Shown: positions 9,101 to 19,404, counted from the stretch's first letter. The stretch: 64,000 nucleotides of DNA from Flagellimonas taeanensis (GCF_003584105.1 NZ_QXFO01000026.1:124001-188000), one strand, 5' to 3'. Made by a program: numbers and translations. The notes: generated by a model not told the origin, from the sequence alone.

Positions 9101-9863
9101 GGACACCTTTTTGGTAGGTTATGTGCTGTTCGATAAATTGGACGGATTTGCCGAAGTGGATGTGGTGGAAAATGCCCAGGATAAGATTCTGGAAAAAATA
9201 GAGAATGGGGATCTTGTGGTTCCCAAGGGAATCAGTTACCAGTTCACGGGCACCTATGAGAACCAACTTAGGGCGGAAAAGACGCTATCCGTTGTGGTGC
9301 CCTTGGCCCTGTTGATCATATTCCTCATCCTCTACTTTCAATTTAGGTCCGTGGCCACCTCGCTGATGGTGTTTTCAGGAATTGCCGTTGCCTTTGCAGG
9401 AGGCTTTCTAATGATCTGGCTCTATGGACAGGATTGGTTCCTGAACTTCAATTTTTTTGGGGAAAACCTAAGGGACCTTTTTCAAATGCACACCATCAAC
9501 CTGAGTGTGGCGGTATGGGTCGGTTTCATTGCTCTTTTTGGTATTGCTACGGATGATGGGGTGGTCATGGCCACCTACCTGACGCAGACCTTTGATAGGA
9601 ATGCCCCTAGTACGTTGGAAGGCATCAGGAGTTCGGTATTGGAAGCAGGTGAAAAGCGGATCAGGCCCTGTCTTATGACCACAGCAACCACAATTTTGGC
9701 CCTACTTCCTGTACTCACCAGCACAGGAAGGGGGAGCGACATTATGATCCCCATGGCCATACCCAGTTTTGGGGGTATGTTGATCGCCTTGATTACCCTG
9801 TTCGTGGTACCTGTATTGTACAGTTGGAAAAGCGAATTGCAACTTAAACTGCAGAACCGATGA
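6126..9863 (+). CDS. cusA: CusA/CzcA-type heavy-metal efflux RND permease
   Basis: Proton-driven inner-membrane pump that exports Cu(I)/Ag(I) or other metals through an adaptor and an outer-membrane channel. Recognisable parts are the N-terminal helix (VAILLLVLFMGWGIV), the porter opening (AVDAIPDIGENQQIVFT), TM4 with the proton-relay Asp in GTMVDVGVILSENI (about residue 425), and a TM10 motif GIATDDGVVMATYL near residue 1140. At 1245 residues it is about 200 longer than E. coli CusA. The excess comes from an extra hydrophobic block after the first TM set (about residues 535-640) and a polar insertion after MYENIIQYRSEY (about residues 725-820). Such long versions are common in Bacteroidota. 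The stop overlaps the next start by 4 bp (ATGA). Confidence 0.95.
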   Translation: MLNKSIKFLIENKLVAILLLVLFMGWGIVNAPFDWDTGFLPKDPVAVDAIPDIGENQQIVFTKWPGRSPQDIEDQITYPLTSSLLGIPGVKTIRSSSAFGISSIYIIFEEEVEFYWSRSRILEKLNSLPDNLLPEGISPALGPDATALGQIYWYTLEGRDKEGNVTGGWDLQELRSIQDYYVKYALSSASGVSEVASIGGFVQEYQVDVDPELLKQYNIGLDQIAKAVKQSNRDIGAQTLEINKAEYLVRGLGYIKSLEDLKNAVVTSTDYKAIRLKDVAHVSLGPAERRGILDKEGAEVVGGVVVARYGANPLEVINNVKEKIQELSAGLPSKELKDGTTSQVTIVPFYDRTELIQETLGTLNEALTLEILITILVIVVMVFNLRASILISGLLPIAVLMVFVSMKLFGVDANIVALSGIAIAIGTMVDVGVILSENIIRHMDENSEGLPIDTVVYNATSEVSGAILTAVLTTIISFIPVFTMVGAEGKLFTPLAFTKTMALTSSIIVALFLIPPFAAIIFKKKSQSPLLKYIWNGTLIVLGLVAIVFGQWLGLVLIAFGVSGILKLREIIDGKKVSLINVAICVIAIVFLLAAYWRPLGFNRSIAINLIFVGLICGVLLGGFYLFRKYYSKILTWALENKLLFLSIPTVIVVFGFLIMRNTGKEFMPSLNEGSFLLMPTSLPHAGVEENKRVLQQLDMAVATIPEVETIVGKAGRTESALDPAPLSMYENIIQYRSEYEKDESGSPQRYKVNKDGYFVLKNEKVAFNPNNPVQNEKDYADSHVSDPLRIDRALLVPDKDGEYFRNWRPEIKSPDDIWDEIVRATQLPGITSAPKLQPIETRLVMLQTGMRAPMGIKVKGQDLKEIEKFGLQLENIIKEADGVKDQAVFADRIVGKPYLLIDIDREKLVRYGIVIEDVQQVLEVAIGGMALTQTVEGRERYAVRVRYPRELRSNPTELGNIYVPVEKGNPVPLNELATIRYEQGPQMIKSEDTFLVGYVLFDKLDGFAEVDVVENAQDKILEKIENGDLVVPKGISYQFTGTYENQLRAEKTLSVVVPLALLIIFLILYFQFRSVATSLMVFSGIAVAFAGGFLMIWLYGQDWFLNFNFFGENLRDLFQMHTINLSVAVWVGFIALFGIATDDGVVMATYLTQTFDRNAPSTLEGIRSSVLEAGEKRIRPCLMTTATTILALLPVLTSTGRGSDIMIPMAIPSFGGMLIALITLFVVPVLYSWKSELQLKLQNR

Positions 9864-11080
9864 AAAAGAGATTCATTTATATAGTCTTTGCACTTACTGC
9901 TTTTGGGGCAAATGCACAATCGTTGGAGTTCTATCTTCAGGAAGCTGAGCTGAACAGCCCTATGATCCAGGCTTTGGAGCTGCGCTATAACATCGCAAAG
10001 GAAAAGGTGAGTGAAATGAACACTTTGCCCAATACCACTATTGCGGCAGGATATTTTGTAAGCGAACCAGAGACCAGAACAGGGGCGCAGCGGGCCAGAT
10101 TTTCGGTATCGCAGATGTTGCCTTGGTTCGGTACCATCACCGCACGGGAAAATTATGCAAGTTCCATGGCGGAAACGGAGTATGCTGAAATTGTGATTGC
10201 CAAACGAAAACTGGCCTTGTCATTGGCACAATCTTATTATAGTTTATATGGGATTCAGGCCAGGCAAAAGGTGCTTCAGGAAAATATTGATTTGCTGAAA
10301 ACCTACGAAACCTTGGCCTTGACCTCGGTTGAGATAGGAAAAGCTTCGGCGGTGGATGTGTTGAAACTTCAAATTCGCCAAAACGAACTACAGCAGCAAA
10401 AAGAAGTGTTGGAGCAATCCTATTTGGCGGAGCAGGCTGTTTTCAATAATTTGTTGAACCGTGATGAAAGTATTGCTGTTGAGGTGGTGGATGAAATGGA
10501 CATTCCCTTGGATGACCCTATGCTCAACAAAGATGATCTGAGCCTAAATCCAGAACTCCTCAAATACGATCAATTGTACGAGTCGGTCACGCAATCGGAA
10601 CTACTCAACCAAAAGGAAAATGCCCCAAGTTTTGGGATAGGGCTCGATTACATCCCTGTTTCGGAACGGACTGATATGGCAATGAGCGATAATGGAAAGG
10701 ATATTGTAATGCCGATGGTGACTTTTTCCATTCCCATTTTTAGCAATAGGGTCAAGTCGGTCACCAAACAGAACCAGTTGCGCCAAAAGGAAATCGAACT
10801 TCAAAAAACGGAACGGTTGAATGTGTTGGAAAATGCCTTTGCCAAAGCGGTCTCACAACGCAACGAAGCGCGCATCGCTCATGCTACGCAAACCAAGAAC
10901 CTGCAACAAGCCAAGGATGCCGAAGAGATCCTGATCAAAAGTTATGAAACGGGCACCATTGATTTCAATGATGTGCTGGACATTCAAGAACTGCAATTGA
11001 AATTTCAGACGAACCAAATACAATCCATACAGTTGTACTATGTACAATCTGCCATCATCAATTATTTAATTAACAAGTAA
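9860..11080 (+). CDS. cusC: TolC/CusC-type outer membrane efflux protein
   Basis: Outer-membrane channel partner of the RND pump, 406 residues. It has a signal peptide (FIYIVFALTAFGANAQS) followed by two OEP-type repeats rich in long amphipathic helices. Examples are LALSLAQSYYSLYGIQARQKVLQENI near residue 120, cut here by its natural heptads, and RLNVLENAFAKAV near residue 325. There is no lipobox Cys, unlike E. coli CusC, so it is a soluble-leader TolC-like form. The 4-bp overlap with cusA implies coupled translation. Substrate assignment comes only from the surrounding copper genes. Confidence 0.88.
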   Translation: MKKRFIYIVFALTAFGANAQSLEFYLQEAELNSPMIQALELRYNIAKEKVSEMNTLPNTTIAAGYFVSEPETRTGAQRARFSVSQMLPWFGTITARENYASSMAETEYAEIVIAKRKLALSLAQSYYSLYGIQARQKVLQENIDLLKTYETLALTSVEIGKASAVDVLKLQIRQNELQQQKEVLEQSYLAEQAVFNNLLNRDESIAVEVVDEMDIPLDDPMLNKDDLSLNPELLKYDQLYESVTQSELLNQKENAPSFGIGLDYIPVSERTDMAMSDNGKDIVMPMVTFSIPIFSNRVKSVTKQNQLRQKEIELQKTERLNVLENAFAKAVSQRNEARIAHATQTKNLQQAKDAEEILIKSYETGTIDFNDVLDIQELQLKFQTNQIQSIQLYYVQSAIINYLINK

Positions 11081-11091
11081 ATTTAAGACCC

Positions 11092-11418
11092 ATGAGAACA
11101 AACATCAGAACAATTATTGGAATCTCGCTTGTGTCGGCTTTGGTGCTGACCGTATCCTGTAAAGGAAAAACAGAGGAAGCCAAGGAAACCTCCACAGAGG
11201 CAACCATGGAACACGAAGGCCATGATATGGAAAAGGAAGGGCACGACATGGACCATAAGGAAATGGATGCCAAGCAAGGGAAAGAGTACACCTCTACGTA
11301 TGTTTGCCCAATGCACTGTGAAGGAAGTGGCAGTGAAACAGAAGGGAAATGTCCGGTATGCGGCATGACCTATGTCTTGAACGAGGACAAGCCCAAGGCC
11401 GACGAACCCCATAATTAA
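11092..11418 (+). CDS. Heavy-metal-binding-domain lipoprotein
   Basis: A 108-residue periplasmic or outer-membrane lipoprotein. The signal peptide ends in a lipobox (VLTVSC, Cys about 23). A His/Met/Glu-rich linker with repeated GHDM follows (HEGHDMEKEGHDMDHKEM), then one short heavy-metal-binding module: VCPMHCEGSGS ... GKCPVCGMTY at residues 72-98. This CPMH...CPxCGM module (HMBD type) recurs in the CopA and CusB proteins of the cluster. The gene begins 11 bp after cusC. A copper-buffering or delivery role is inferred from ligand content and context. Confidence 0.85.
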   Translation: MRTNIRTIIGISLVSALVLTVSCKGKTEEAKETSTEATMEHEGHDMEKEGHDMDHKEMDAKQGKEYTSTYVCPMHCEGSGSETEGKCPVCGMTYVLNEDKPKADEPHN

Positions 11419-11449
11419 CGAAACCCATTAACCCTCAAGAGCGCCCAAA

Positions 11450-12001
11450 ATGCACATCAAGGTCAAAAATATGGTATGCGATCGATGTAAAAGCGTCCTG
11501 AAAAGAGAACTTCAGAAGGCAGGCATCGAAGTGGTGCAGATTGAATTGGGGGAAGTGGAGCTAAGTGAAGGGGCCAAGGGCCAAATGGAGCTTATCCGGG
11601 AGATTTTGATGCAGAACGGGTTTGAATTGATCGAAGACCAAGAAGACTCCTTCATTGCAGAGATCAAGAAAAACTTGATCATTGCCTTGGAAAACGGGAT
11701 ACATCAGAATCTCTCGGATCATCTATCCAAAAGCATGAAAAAGGAATACTCGATGCTCAGCAAGATGTTCAGCGCAAAGGAAGGCGTTACCATAGAAAGG
11801 TATTTCATCCTGCTAAAAATTGAAAGGGTCAAGGAGCAGATCCAGATGGGGAGCAAGACCTTTTCCGAGATTGCTTACGACCTGGACTATGCCAGTAGCA
11901 GCCATTTGGCCAAACAGTTCAAATCGGTGACAGGGATGTCCATGACGGACTACAGGAAAGTACAGCAATGGAACCGAAAATCCCTGGACCAAATTGTATA
12001 A
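11450..12001 (+). CDS. AraC-type regulator with N-terminal MxCxxC metal-binding segment
   Basis: A 183-residue putative one-component regulator. Residues 1-65 resemble a degenerate HMA-type fold (MHIKVKNMVCDRCKSVLKRE), with the metal-binding motif MVCDRC at residues 8-13. Residues about 75-180 carry an AraC DNA-binding domain, with the second helix-turn-helix in FSEIAYDLDYASSSHLAKQF and a TGMSMTDYRK end. A metal-sensing half directly joined to an AraC head fits the metal-resistance setting, lying 31 bp after the metal-binding lipoprotein and 69 bp before copA. That it responds to copper and controls this cluster is inference; no operator was identified. Confidence 0.85.
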   Translation: MHIKVKNMVCDRCKSVLKRELQKAGIEVVQIELGEVELSEGAKGQMELIREILMQNGFELIEDQEDSFIAEIKKNLIIALENGIHQNLSDHLSKSMKKEYSMLSKMFSAKEGVTIERYFILLKIERVKEQIQMGSKTFSEIAYDLDYASSSHLAKQFKSVTGMSMTDYRKVQQWNRKSLDQIV

Positions 12002-12043
12002 AAGAAAACCAGAATTGTAAAAAGCTTTGGACTGAGGATGAGG

Positions 12044-12051
12044 TAGTTTTG
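12044..12051 (+). promoter_or_regulatory. Possible -7 element of an internal copA promoter
   Basis: TAGTTTTG is a full match to TAnnTTTG, 19 bp before the copA ATG. A TTTG lies 14 bp upstream, which is shorter than the usual spacing, so the call is tentative. It would let copA be transcribed separately from the upstream genes. Confidence 0.35.
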
Positions 12052-12070
12052 TACGATAAAAGCAAATAAG

Positions 12071-14572
12071 ATGAAGCACACCTATCACATACACGGAATG
12101 AGTTGCAACGGTTGTAGGAGCCATGTGGAAGGAACCCTTTCCAAAGTAGAAGGGGTCACGGGGGTAGAGGTGAACCTGGAAAAGGCAGAGGCAGTGATCG
12201 AGATGGATGCCCATATTCCCCTTGAGACTTTTCAAGAAGCCCTCAAAAAGGATAGTGACCGGTACAGCATACACATGCCCGGGCACCATCACCATCAACC
12301 CAAGGAGGAAAAAAAACAACCTATCAAAAACGGAACAGGTACCTTTTATTGCCCCATGCATTGCGAAGGAGACAAGACCTACGATAAGCCAGGGGATTGT
12401 CCGGTGTGTGGAATGGACCTCGTGGAAGAGCAGAACATGTCATCGGCATCCAAGGAAAAATGGACCTGCCCCATGCATCCGGAAGTGGTAAAGGATGGAC
12501 CTGGATCTTGTCCGATCTGTGGAATGGACCTCGTGCCCATGACCCCTGAGACCAGTGCAGAGGAAAAGACATACAAGCGATTGCTCAAAAAGTTTTGGGC
12601 GGCATTGGCCTTTACCCTGCCCATCTTTCTGATTGCCATGAGCGAAATGCTGTCCAATAATCCATTGTACCAGCTCATGGAACCAAAGTATTGGAACTGG
12701 GTCCAATTTGCACTGTCGCTTCCCGTGGTTTTTTATGCTACATGGATGTTTTTTGAAAGAGCCTATCGGAGCATCAAGACCTGGAACCTGAACATGTTCA
12801 CCCTCATTGGCATTGGTGCCGGGGTGGCCTTTGTATTCAGTACGGTCGCATTGCTCTTTCCTGATTTTTTTCCAGATCAGTTCAAAAGCGGGTCGGGCAC
12901 GGTACACGTATATTTTGAAGCGGCCACGGTGATACTCACTTTGGTACTGTTGGGGCAATTGCTGGAAGCCAAAGCACATAGCAAGACCAACAATGCGGTG
13001 AAGGAACTGCTCAAACTGTCCCCCAACAAAGCCATTAAAGTAGTGGATGGAGAGGAAGTGGAAGTAGGGATAGACACCATCGAAATTGGGGACATCCTGC
13101 GCGTGAAGCCAGGTGAAAAGATACCAGTGGATGGCACCATCACCGAGGGGGAAAGCTCTGTGGACGAATCCATGATCACGGGAGAGTCCATTCCTGTGGA
13201 AAAACAAGTGGATGACAAAGTTAACAGTGGTACCATCAATGGCAACCGATCTTTTTTGATGAAGGCCGAAAAAGTGGGGAGCGATACGCTTCTCTCCCAA
13301 ATCATCCACATGGTCAACGATGCCAGTAGAAGTCGGGCGCCCATTCAAAATTTGGCCGACAAGGTTTCTGCCTATTTTGTGCCCGTTGTGGTTCTTGTGT
13401 CCATTGTCACCTTTGGTGTCTGGGCCATTTGGGGTCCGGAACCGGCCTATGTATATGCGTTGATCAATGCCATCGCCGTCTTGATCATAGCCTGTCCCTG
13501 TGCCCTGGGCTTGGCGACCCCCATGTCGGTAATGGTCGGTGTAGGGAAAGGGGCGCAAAACGGAGTGTTGATCAAAAATGCCGAAGCCTTGGAGAAAATA
13601 GCAAAAGTGGATACCCTTATCATTGACAAAACGGGGACCATCACCGAAGGTAAGCCCACTTTCGACCACATCGGAACTTTTGGTACAACGTATTCCAAAG
13701 AGGAACTGATGCAATTTGTCATCTCGTTGAATGCCAATAGTGAGCATCCGTTGGCTCAGGCCACTGTAAAATATGGAAAGGAGAATGGCATAACAGTGTC
13801 GAAGACGAAAGATTTCAACGCCGTGACAGGAATGGGTGTCGAAGGTAAAGTCAAGGAAGCGGAACTGCACTTGGGCAACCTCAAAATGATGGAAAAAGCC
13901 AAGGCCAAAGTTTCAGACGATATGAAAGCCGAGGTAAAGAAATCCCAAGAACAGGGAAAGACAATATCCTATCTGGCAGTGGATGGGGTGTGCGAAGGGT
14001 ACATTGCCATTGGCGATAAGATCAAGGAGACCAGTGCGGCCGCTATCAGGTCCATTCAGGACAAAGGTATGGCCGTGATCATGCTCACTGGGGACAATGC
14101 GAATACTGCAAAGGCCGTGGCACAAGAACTGGGGTTAAATGATTTCAAGGCCGAAACCCTTCCCGAGGATAAGATGCGGGAGGTGGAGCGCCTTCAAAAA
14201 GAGGGGAAAGTGGTGGCCATGGCGGGGGACGGCATCAACGATGCGCCTGCACTGGCCAAGAGCGATCTTGGGATAGCCATGGGGACCGGTACCGATGTGG
14301 CCATAGAGAGTGCCATGATCACCTTGGTCAAAGGAGACCTGCACGGCATCGTAAAGGCAAGGAACCTGAGCGAGGCCGTGATGAAGAACATCAAACAGAA
14401 CCTGTTTTTTGCCTTGATCTATAACACCATTGGGGTTCCAGTGGCGGCAGGGGTGCTTTATCCCTTTTTTGGGCTGTTGCTCTCACCAATGATAGCAGCC
14501 TTGGCCATGAGCTTTAGTTCCGTATCGGTCATCGCAAATGCATTACGTCTAAGAACAAAATCAATCGACTAA
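12071..14572 (+). CDS. copA: Copper-translocating P1B-type ATPase (CopA family)
   Basis: ATP-driven export of Cu(I) from cytoplasm to periplasm, 833 residues. The N-terminus has an HMA domain (MSCNGC near residue 10), a His-rich linker ([13 protein letters not shown]), then two tandem short metal-binding modules: CPMHCEGD...CPVCGMDL near 95-120 and CPMHPEVV...CPICGMDL near 137-160. The catalytic core is complete: TGES actuator loop (MITGESIPV), CPC transport site ([12 protein letters not shown]), phosphorylation motif DKTGT, the SEHPLA motif of P1B pumps, and the hinge [11 protein letters not shown]. The CPC motif supports monovalent copper or silver. The PepSY gene follows after 3 bp. Confidence 0.96.
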   Translation: MKHTYHIHGMSCNGCRSHVEGTLSKVEGVTGVEVNLEKAEAVIEMDAHIPLETFQEALKKDSDRYSIHMPGHHHHQPKEEKKQPIKNGTGTFYCPMHCEGDKTYDKPGDCPVCGMDLVEEQNMSSASKEKWTCPMHPEVVKDGPGSCPICGMDLVPMTPETSAEEKTYKRLLKKFWAALAFTLPIFLIAMSEMLSNNPLYQLMEPKYWNWVQFALSLPVVFYATWMFFERAYRSIKTWNLNMFTLIGIGAGVAFVFSTVALLFPDFFPDQFKSGSGTVHVYFEAATVILTLVLLGQLLEAKAHSKTNNAVKELLKLSPNKAIKVVDGEEVEVGIDTIEIGDILRVKPGEKIPVDGTITEGESSVDESMITGESIPVEKQVDDKVNSGTINGNRSFLMKAEKVGSDTLLSQIIHMVNDASRSRAPIQNLADKVSAYFVPVVVLVSIVTFGVWAIWGPEPAYVYALINAIAVLIIACPCALGLATPMSVMVGVGKGAQNGVLIKNAEALEKIAKVDTLIIDKTGTITEGKPTFDHIGTFGTTYSKEELMQFVISLNANSEHPLAQATVKYGKENGITVSKTKDFNAVTGMGVEGKVKEAELHLGNLKMMEKAKAKVSDDMKAEVKKSQEQGKTISYLAVDGVCEGYIAIGDKIKETSAAAIRSIQDKGMAVIMLTGDNANTAKAVAQELGLNDFKAETLPEDKMREVERLQKEGKVVAMAGDGINDAPALAKSDLGIAMGTGTDVAIESAMITLVKGDLHGIVKARNLSEAVMKNIKQNLFFALIYNTIGVPVAAGVLYPFFGLLLSPMIAALAMSFSSVSVIANALRLRTKSID

Positions 14573-14575
14573 AAT

Positions 14576-15283
14576 ATGGTAAAAAGGACCACTGCGATCA
14601 ACATTCGAAAGGCCCATAGGTATTTAGGGATATTTCTTGGCATCCAATTTTTGATGTGGACCCTGAGTGGTATGTATTTCAGTTGGACGGACATTGATGA
14701 GATACATGGCGACCATTACAGACAATTGCCGGTCCAAAAATCTTCTTTCACCGATCTTTTGGGAACTGCACAATTGAAAGGGGTGGGCAATGTGGAATCC
14801 CTTCAACTGTTGGAGATTGCGGGCAGACCGTATTATTGGGTCAATGACACATCCCTGTACGATGCCCGGACAGGAGAGCCAAAATCCCATGTCAGTGAAG
14901 ATGAGGCCCTACAAGTGGCGGCCCAGCATATGCGCCCTGATCTAAAAGTGAGTTCCATTTTGCGGATCGATGAGGTAGGGGCACATAGTGAATATAGGGG
15001 CAAACCTTTGCCTGCTTATGAGATTTCTTATGAGACCAAGGAAAACCTGAAAGCCTATGTGGCACTTGACAATGGGGCTTTCCAGACCGTGAGGCACCGT
15101 AACTGGCGCTGGTTCGATTTTCTTTGGATGACCCACACCATGGATTATCAAGGAAGGGATGATTTTAACACCATTGTGCTTCGAGGGTTTTCTTTATTGG
15201 GGTTGATCACTGTGCTCAGTGGGTTTTTATTGTGGTTCATCTCCTCGCCAACGGTCAGGAAAATGATCAAGCGAAAAAAATAA
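14576..15283 (+). CDS. PepSY-domain membrane protein
   Basis: A 235-residue membrane protein with an N-terminal helix (YLGIFLGIQFLMWTLSGMYF), a periplasmic PepSY-like region (about residues 95-165, including EDEALQVAAQHM and PLPAYEISYE) and a C-terminal helix (LLGLITVLSGFLLWFI). This PepSY-associated TM architecture is often found beside copper and iron transport genes in Bacteroidota; its molecular activity is not established. The gene lies 3 bp after copA and 54 bp before cusB, so it very likely belongs to the metal-resistance operon. Confidence 0.82.
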   Translation: MVKRTTAINIRKAHRYLGIFLGIQFLMWTLSGMYFSWTDIDEIHGDHYRQLPVQKSSFTDLLGTAQLKGVGNVESLQLLEIAGRPYYWVNDTSLYDARTGEPKSHVSEDEALQVAAQHMRPDLKVSSILRIDEVGAHSEYRGKPLPAYEISYETKENLKAYVALDNGAFQTVRHRNWRWFDFLWMTHTMDYQGRDDFNTIVLRGFSLLGLITVLSGFLLWFISSPTVRKMIKRKK

Positions 15284-15337
15284 TAGTGTATGGAATGCCC
15301 TAGTGCATTCTGATTTTGAAAAAAATAAATAGAAAAA

Positions 15338-17068
15338 ATGAAAAAGGAGAATATTTGGTATGTCTGTATCGCCGTTGCCATGGGGCTTCTGGTAGGATAC
15401 TTGATTTTTGGGACCAGCACGGCCAAAACAGCGCCAGTGGAACATGACCATGGTGCCGAAATGGCCTCTGAACAGATGTGGACCTGTTCCATGCATCCAC
15501 AGATCATGCAGCCCGAACCTGGGGATTGCCCTATTTGTGGAATGGATTTGATCCCGGCCCATTCCTCTGGGGAAGGATTGGCCCAGGCACAGATCAGAAT
15601 GACGCCCAACGCCATGGCCCTTGCCGGCGTGGAGACCATAACCGTAGGTATGGGGAGTTCGGACAACGGGGGACGCGCAAGACTTTCAGGAAAAGTGGCC
15701 GTCAACCAAGAATCCGATGCCGTACAATCTGCCTATTTTGATGGAAGGATAGAGAAGCTGAACGTCAATTTTGAGGGCGAGGAAGTCAAAAGAGGCCAGC
15801 TTTTGGCCACCATATACGCCCCTGAACTTGTTTCCGCCCAGCAAGAATTGATCACGGCCGCCAATCTGAAATCCACGCAGCCCGCATTGTATACTGCGGT
15901 GCGAAACAAGTTGAAGCTTTGGAAGTTGTCGGATGCCCAAATAGACCAGATTGAGAAGTCTGGGCAGGTGCGCCAAAACTTTCCGGTCCATGCCAATGTT
16001 TCTGGGGTGGTGTCTGGAATTTTGGTAGAGGAAGGAGATTACATCAAAACAGGCTCACCTTTGGTGAGGGTGGCCAACCTGAACACGGTATGGGCCATTT
16101 TTGATGCCTATGAGAACCAGTTGGCCCTGTTTGAAAAGGGCCAGATTTTAAAGGTCAATAGCAAAGCCTATCCCAATGAATCCTTTGATGCCAAAATTTC
16201 CTTTGTAGATCCCATATTGAACAACAATAGCAGGACTTTGGAGGTACGTGCCTCATTGGATAACCGAAAAGGACTGTTGAAACCGGGGATGTTCGTCACG
16301 GCTGAGGTTGAATTGTCACAAAAAGTGGGCGAAACATTGCAGATTCCCGAAAGTGCTGTCCTATGGACAGGAAAACGTTCTGTGGTCTATGTAAAACCCA
16401 ATCCAGGGGAAGCTGTTTTTGAGATGAGGGAAGTACAATTGGGCAACTTGGTGAACGGCAACTATGTGGTCGATTCAGGATTGGAAAACGGGGAGGAAAT
16501 CGTGGCGAAGGGAACCTTTACCGTGGATGCCGCTGCCCAGTTGCAAGGAAAAAAATCCATGATGAATCCAAGTGGAGGCGTGTCTATGACAGGCCATGAA
16601 GGCCATGGGCAAGTAAATACGGACATGGATTTTCCTTCGGGTATGAAAACCGATTTTAAAGGAATTTTGGAGAATTACCTCAAACTGAAAGATGCCCTGG
16701 TGGCCTCCAACGAAAAAGAAGCACGGCAGTTTGCGAGAAAAGGTGCCGAAGAGTCAGAAAAAGTGGTCGGAATGCAAATGGGCCCAAAAGAAAAAACCTA
16801 TTTTTCAACGTTGACAAACCATTTTTTGGACATGTCCAACGAAAGTTCCCTTGTTGGGCAACGGGAAAAGTTTGTTCTCCTTTCGGAACAGATGGTCGAA
16901 ATCGGGAACCAAATGCAGGGCATGGGCCAAACCATCTATGTGCAAAAATGTCCCATGGCCAATAAAAATGAGGGGGCGAACTGGTTGAGTTTGGAGAAGG
17001 AAATCCGTAATCCGTATTATGGGGAGGATATGCTTACTTGTGGGAGTATTGTCCACGTTATCAATTAA
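15338..17068 (+). CDS. cusB: CusB-type RND periplasmic adaptor with metal-binding module and DUF3347 domain
   Basis: Membrane-fusion adaptor joining the RND pump to the outer-membrane channel, 576 residues. In order it has an N-terminal anchor (IWYVCIAVAMGLLVGYLIF), an HMBD-type module (CSMHPQIMQ...CPICGMDL, residues about 48-70), a barrel-sandwich/lipoyl and hairpin region (YFDGRIEKLNVNFEGEEV to ELITAANL), and beta-barrel and membrane-proximal parts. The C-terminal DUF3347-like domain (about 430-576) contains VQKCPMANK, GANWLS and NPYYGEDMLTCG. The Met/His segment SMTGHEGHGQVNTDMDF links the last two. It is separated from cusA by five genes but is on the same strand. Confidence 0.93.
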   Translation: MKKENIWYVCIAVAMGLLVGYLIFGTSTAKTAPVEHDHGAEMASEQMWTCSMHPQIMQPEPGDCPICGMDLIPAHSSGEGLAQAQIRMTPNAMALAGVETITVGMGSSDNGGRARLSGKVAVNQESDAVQSAYFDGRIEKLNVNFEGEEVKRGQLLATIYAPELVSAQQELITAANLKSTQPALYTAVRNKLKLWKLSDAQIDQIEKSGQVRQNFPVHANVSGVVSGILVEEGDYIKTGSPLVRVANLNTVWAIFDAYENQLALFEKGQILKVNSKAYPNESFDAKISFVDPILNNNSRTLEVRASLDNRKGLLKPGMFVTAEVELSQKVGETLQIPESAVLWTGKRSVVYVKPNPGEAVFEMREVQLGNLVNGNYVVDSGLENGEEIVAKGTFTVDAAAQLQGKKSMMNPSGGVSMTGHEGHGQVNTDMDFPSGMKTDFKGILENYLKLKDALVASNEKEARQFARKGAEESEKVVGMQMGPKEKTYFSTLTNHFLDMSNESSLVGQREKFVLLSEQMVEIGNQMQGMGQTIYVQKCPMANKNEGANWLSLEKEIRNPYYGEDMLTCGSIVHVIN

Positions 17069-17165
17069 AAAGAGCGCCAAAAATTTTTAGTTAATTTTTA
17101 GCCAATAAAATTTTTCGGATTTAAAACTGATATACATTTACTCTAGTTTTTTAATTTACTGACTG

Positions 17166-17264
17166 ATGAAAAACGCAAAGTCAACTGGAAAGTCATCTCC
17201 TGCAAAAGCTGCTGCTAAGCCTGCTGCAAAGAAGACTACCCAAGCTACTGGTAAGAAGAAGTAA
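17166..17264 (+). CDS. Short Lys/Ala-rich basic peptide (histone H1-tail-like)
   Basis: A 32-codon frame, ATG at 17166 and TAA at 17262-17264. It encodes roughly one-third Lys and one-quarter Ala with Ser/Thr/Pro/Gly and no acidic, aromatic or branched aliphatic residues. Repeats of AAAKPAAKK type resemble the DNA-binding tails of histone H1-like and HU-extension proteins. A TACATTTA element (17133-17140 approx.) could be its promoter, and a bidirectional hairpin terminator follows at 17314-17337. Both make it look like a self-contained gene between cusB and groEL. Role unknown; nucleic-acid binding is inferred from composition alone. Confidence 0.6.
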   Translation: MKNAKSTGKSSPAKAAAKPAAKKTTQATGKKK

Positions 17265-17313
17265 CTTGGTATTTTTTGGTTCGAGCGAACCATTTACTGG
17301 ATACAAAAAAGAA

Positions 17314-17337
17314 ACGCCCTGATGAAAGTCAGGGCGT
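17314..17337 (-). terminator. Rho-independent terminator of groEL (probably bidirectional)
   Basis: A perfect 9-bp stem (ACGCCCTGA / TCAGGGCGT) with a 6-base loop. On the minus strand it is followed by a TTTCTTTTTT run 26 bp after the groEL stop. On the plus strand a shorter CCTATTTTTA follows, so it may also end the short peptide transcript. Confidence 0.85.
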
Positions 17338-17362
17338 CCTATTTTTATATACTTTGGAATTC

Positions 17363-19015
<1,653 letters not shown>

Positions 19016-19082
19016 TTAGATTCCCCCAAACCAGATTAGCAGCCAAGGGAGTCACGGTTTCTATTTTTTTTGGAAAATTCAG

Positions 19083-19361
19083 TTATATGATTGCCAAAAT
19101 ATCACTCTCGCGCATCATCAAATAATCTATGCCGTCCAGTTTGAGCTCGGTACCTGCATATTTTCCATAGAGTACGGTATCGCCCACTTTTACGGTTACT
19201 TTTTCATCCTTTGTGCCAGGCCCCACAGCCACAACGTTTCCTTTTTGGGGCTTCTCCTTTGCGTTGTCAGGAATGATGATACCGGAAGCAGTCTTGGTCT
19301 CGGCCTGTAGAGGCTCAATCAATACCCTGTCTGCCAATGGTTTGATGTTTACTTTAGCCAT
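19083..19361 (-). CDS. groES: Co-chaperonin GroES
   Basis: 10-kDa lid of the GroEL chamber, 92 residues. It begins [18 protein letters not shown] and contains the mobile-loop region [18 protein letters not shown], the roof segment VGPGTKDE, and ends DILAII; all fit canonical GroES. First gene of the groESL operon. The 19405-19433 inverted repeat upstream overlaps its likely promoter. Confidence 0.98.
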   Translation of the reverse strand: MAKVNIKPLADRVLIEPLQAETKTASGIIIPDNAKEKPQKGNVVAVGPGTKDEKVTVKVGDTVLYGKYAGTELKLDGIDYLMMRESDILAII

Positions 19362-19404
19362 ATTTAAAATTTTTAGGTGTTTGTTTTATAAAATTCTCGA
19401 ATCA

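Noticed and set aside
12440..13870. 476-codon open frame antisense to copA
   Set aside because: It lies fully inside the clear copA coding sequence, has low-complexity His/Gly/Phe composition and no domain signature; it is a shadow of the opposite strand.
17278..17291. GGTTCG-AG-CGAACC palindrome after the short peptide gene
   Set aside because: The 2-base loop is too tight for a full stem and no U-tract follows; the hairpin at 17314-17337 explains termination better.
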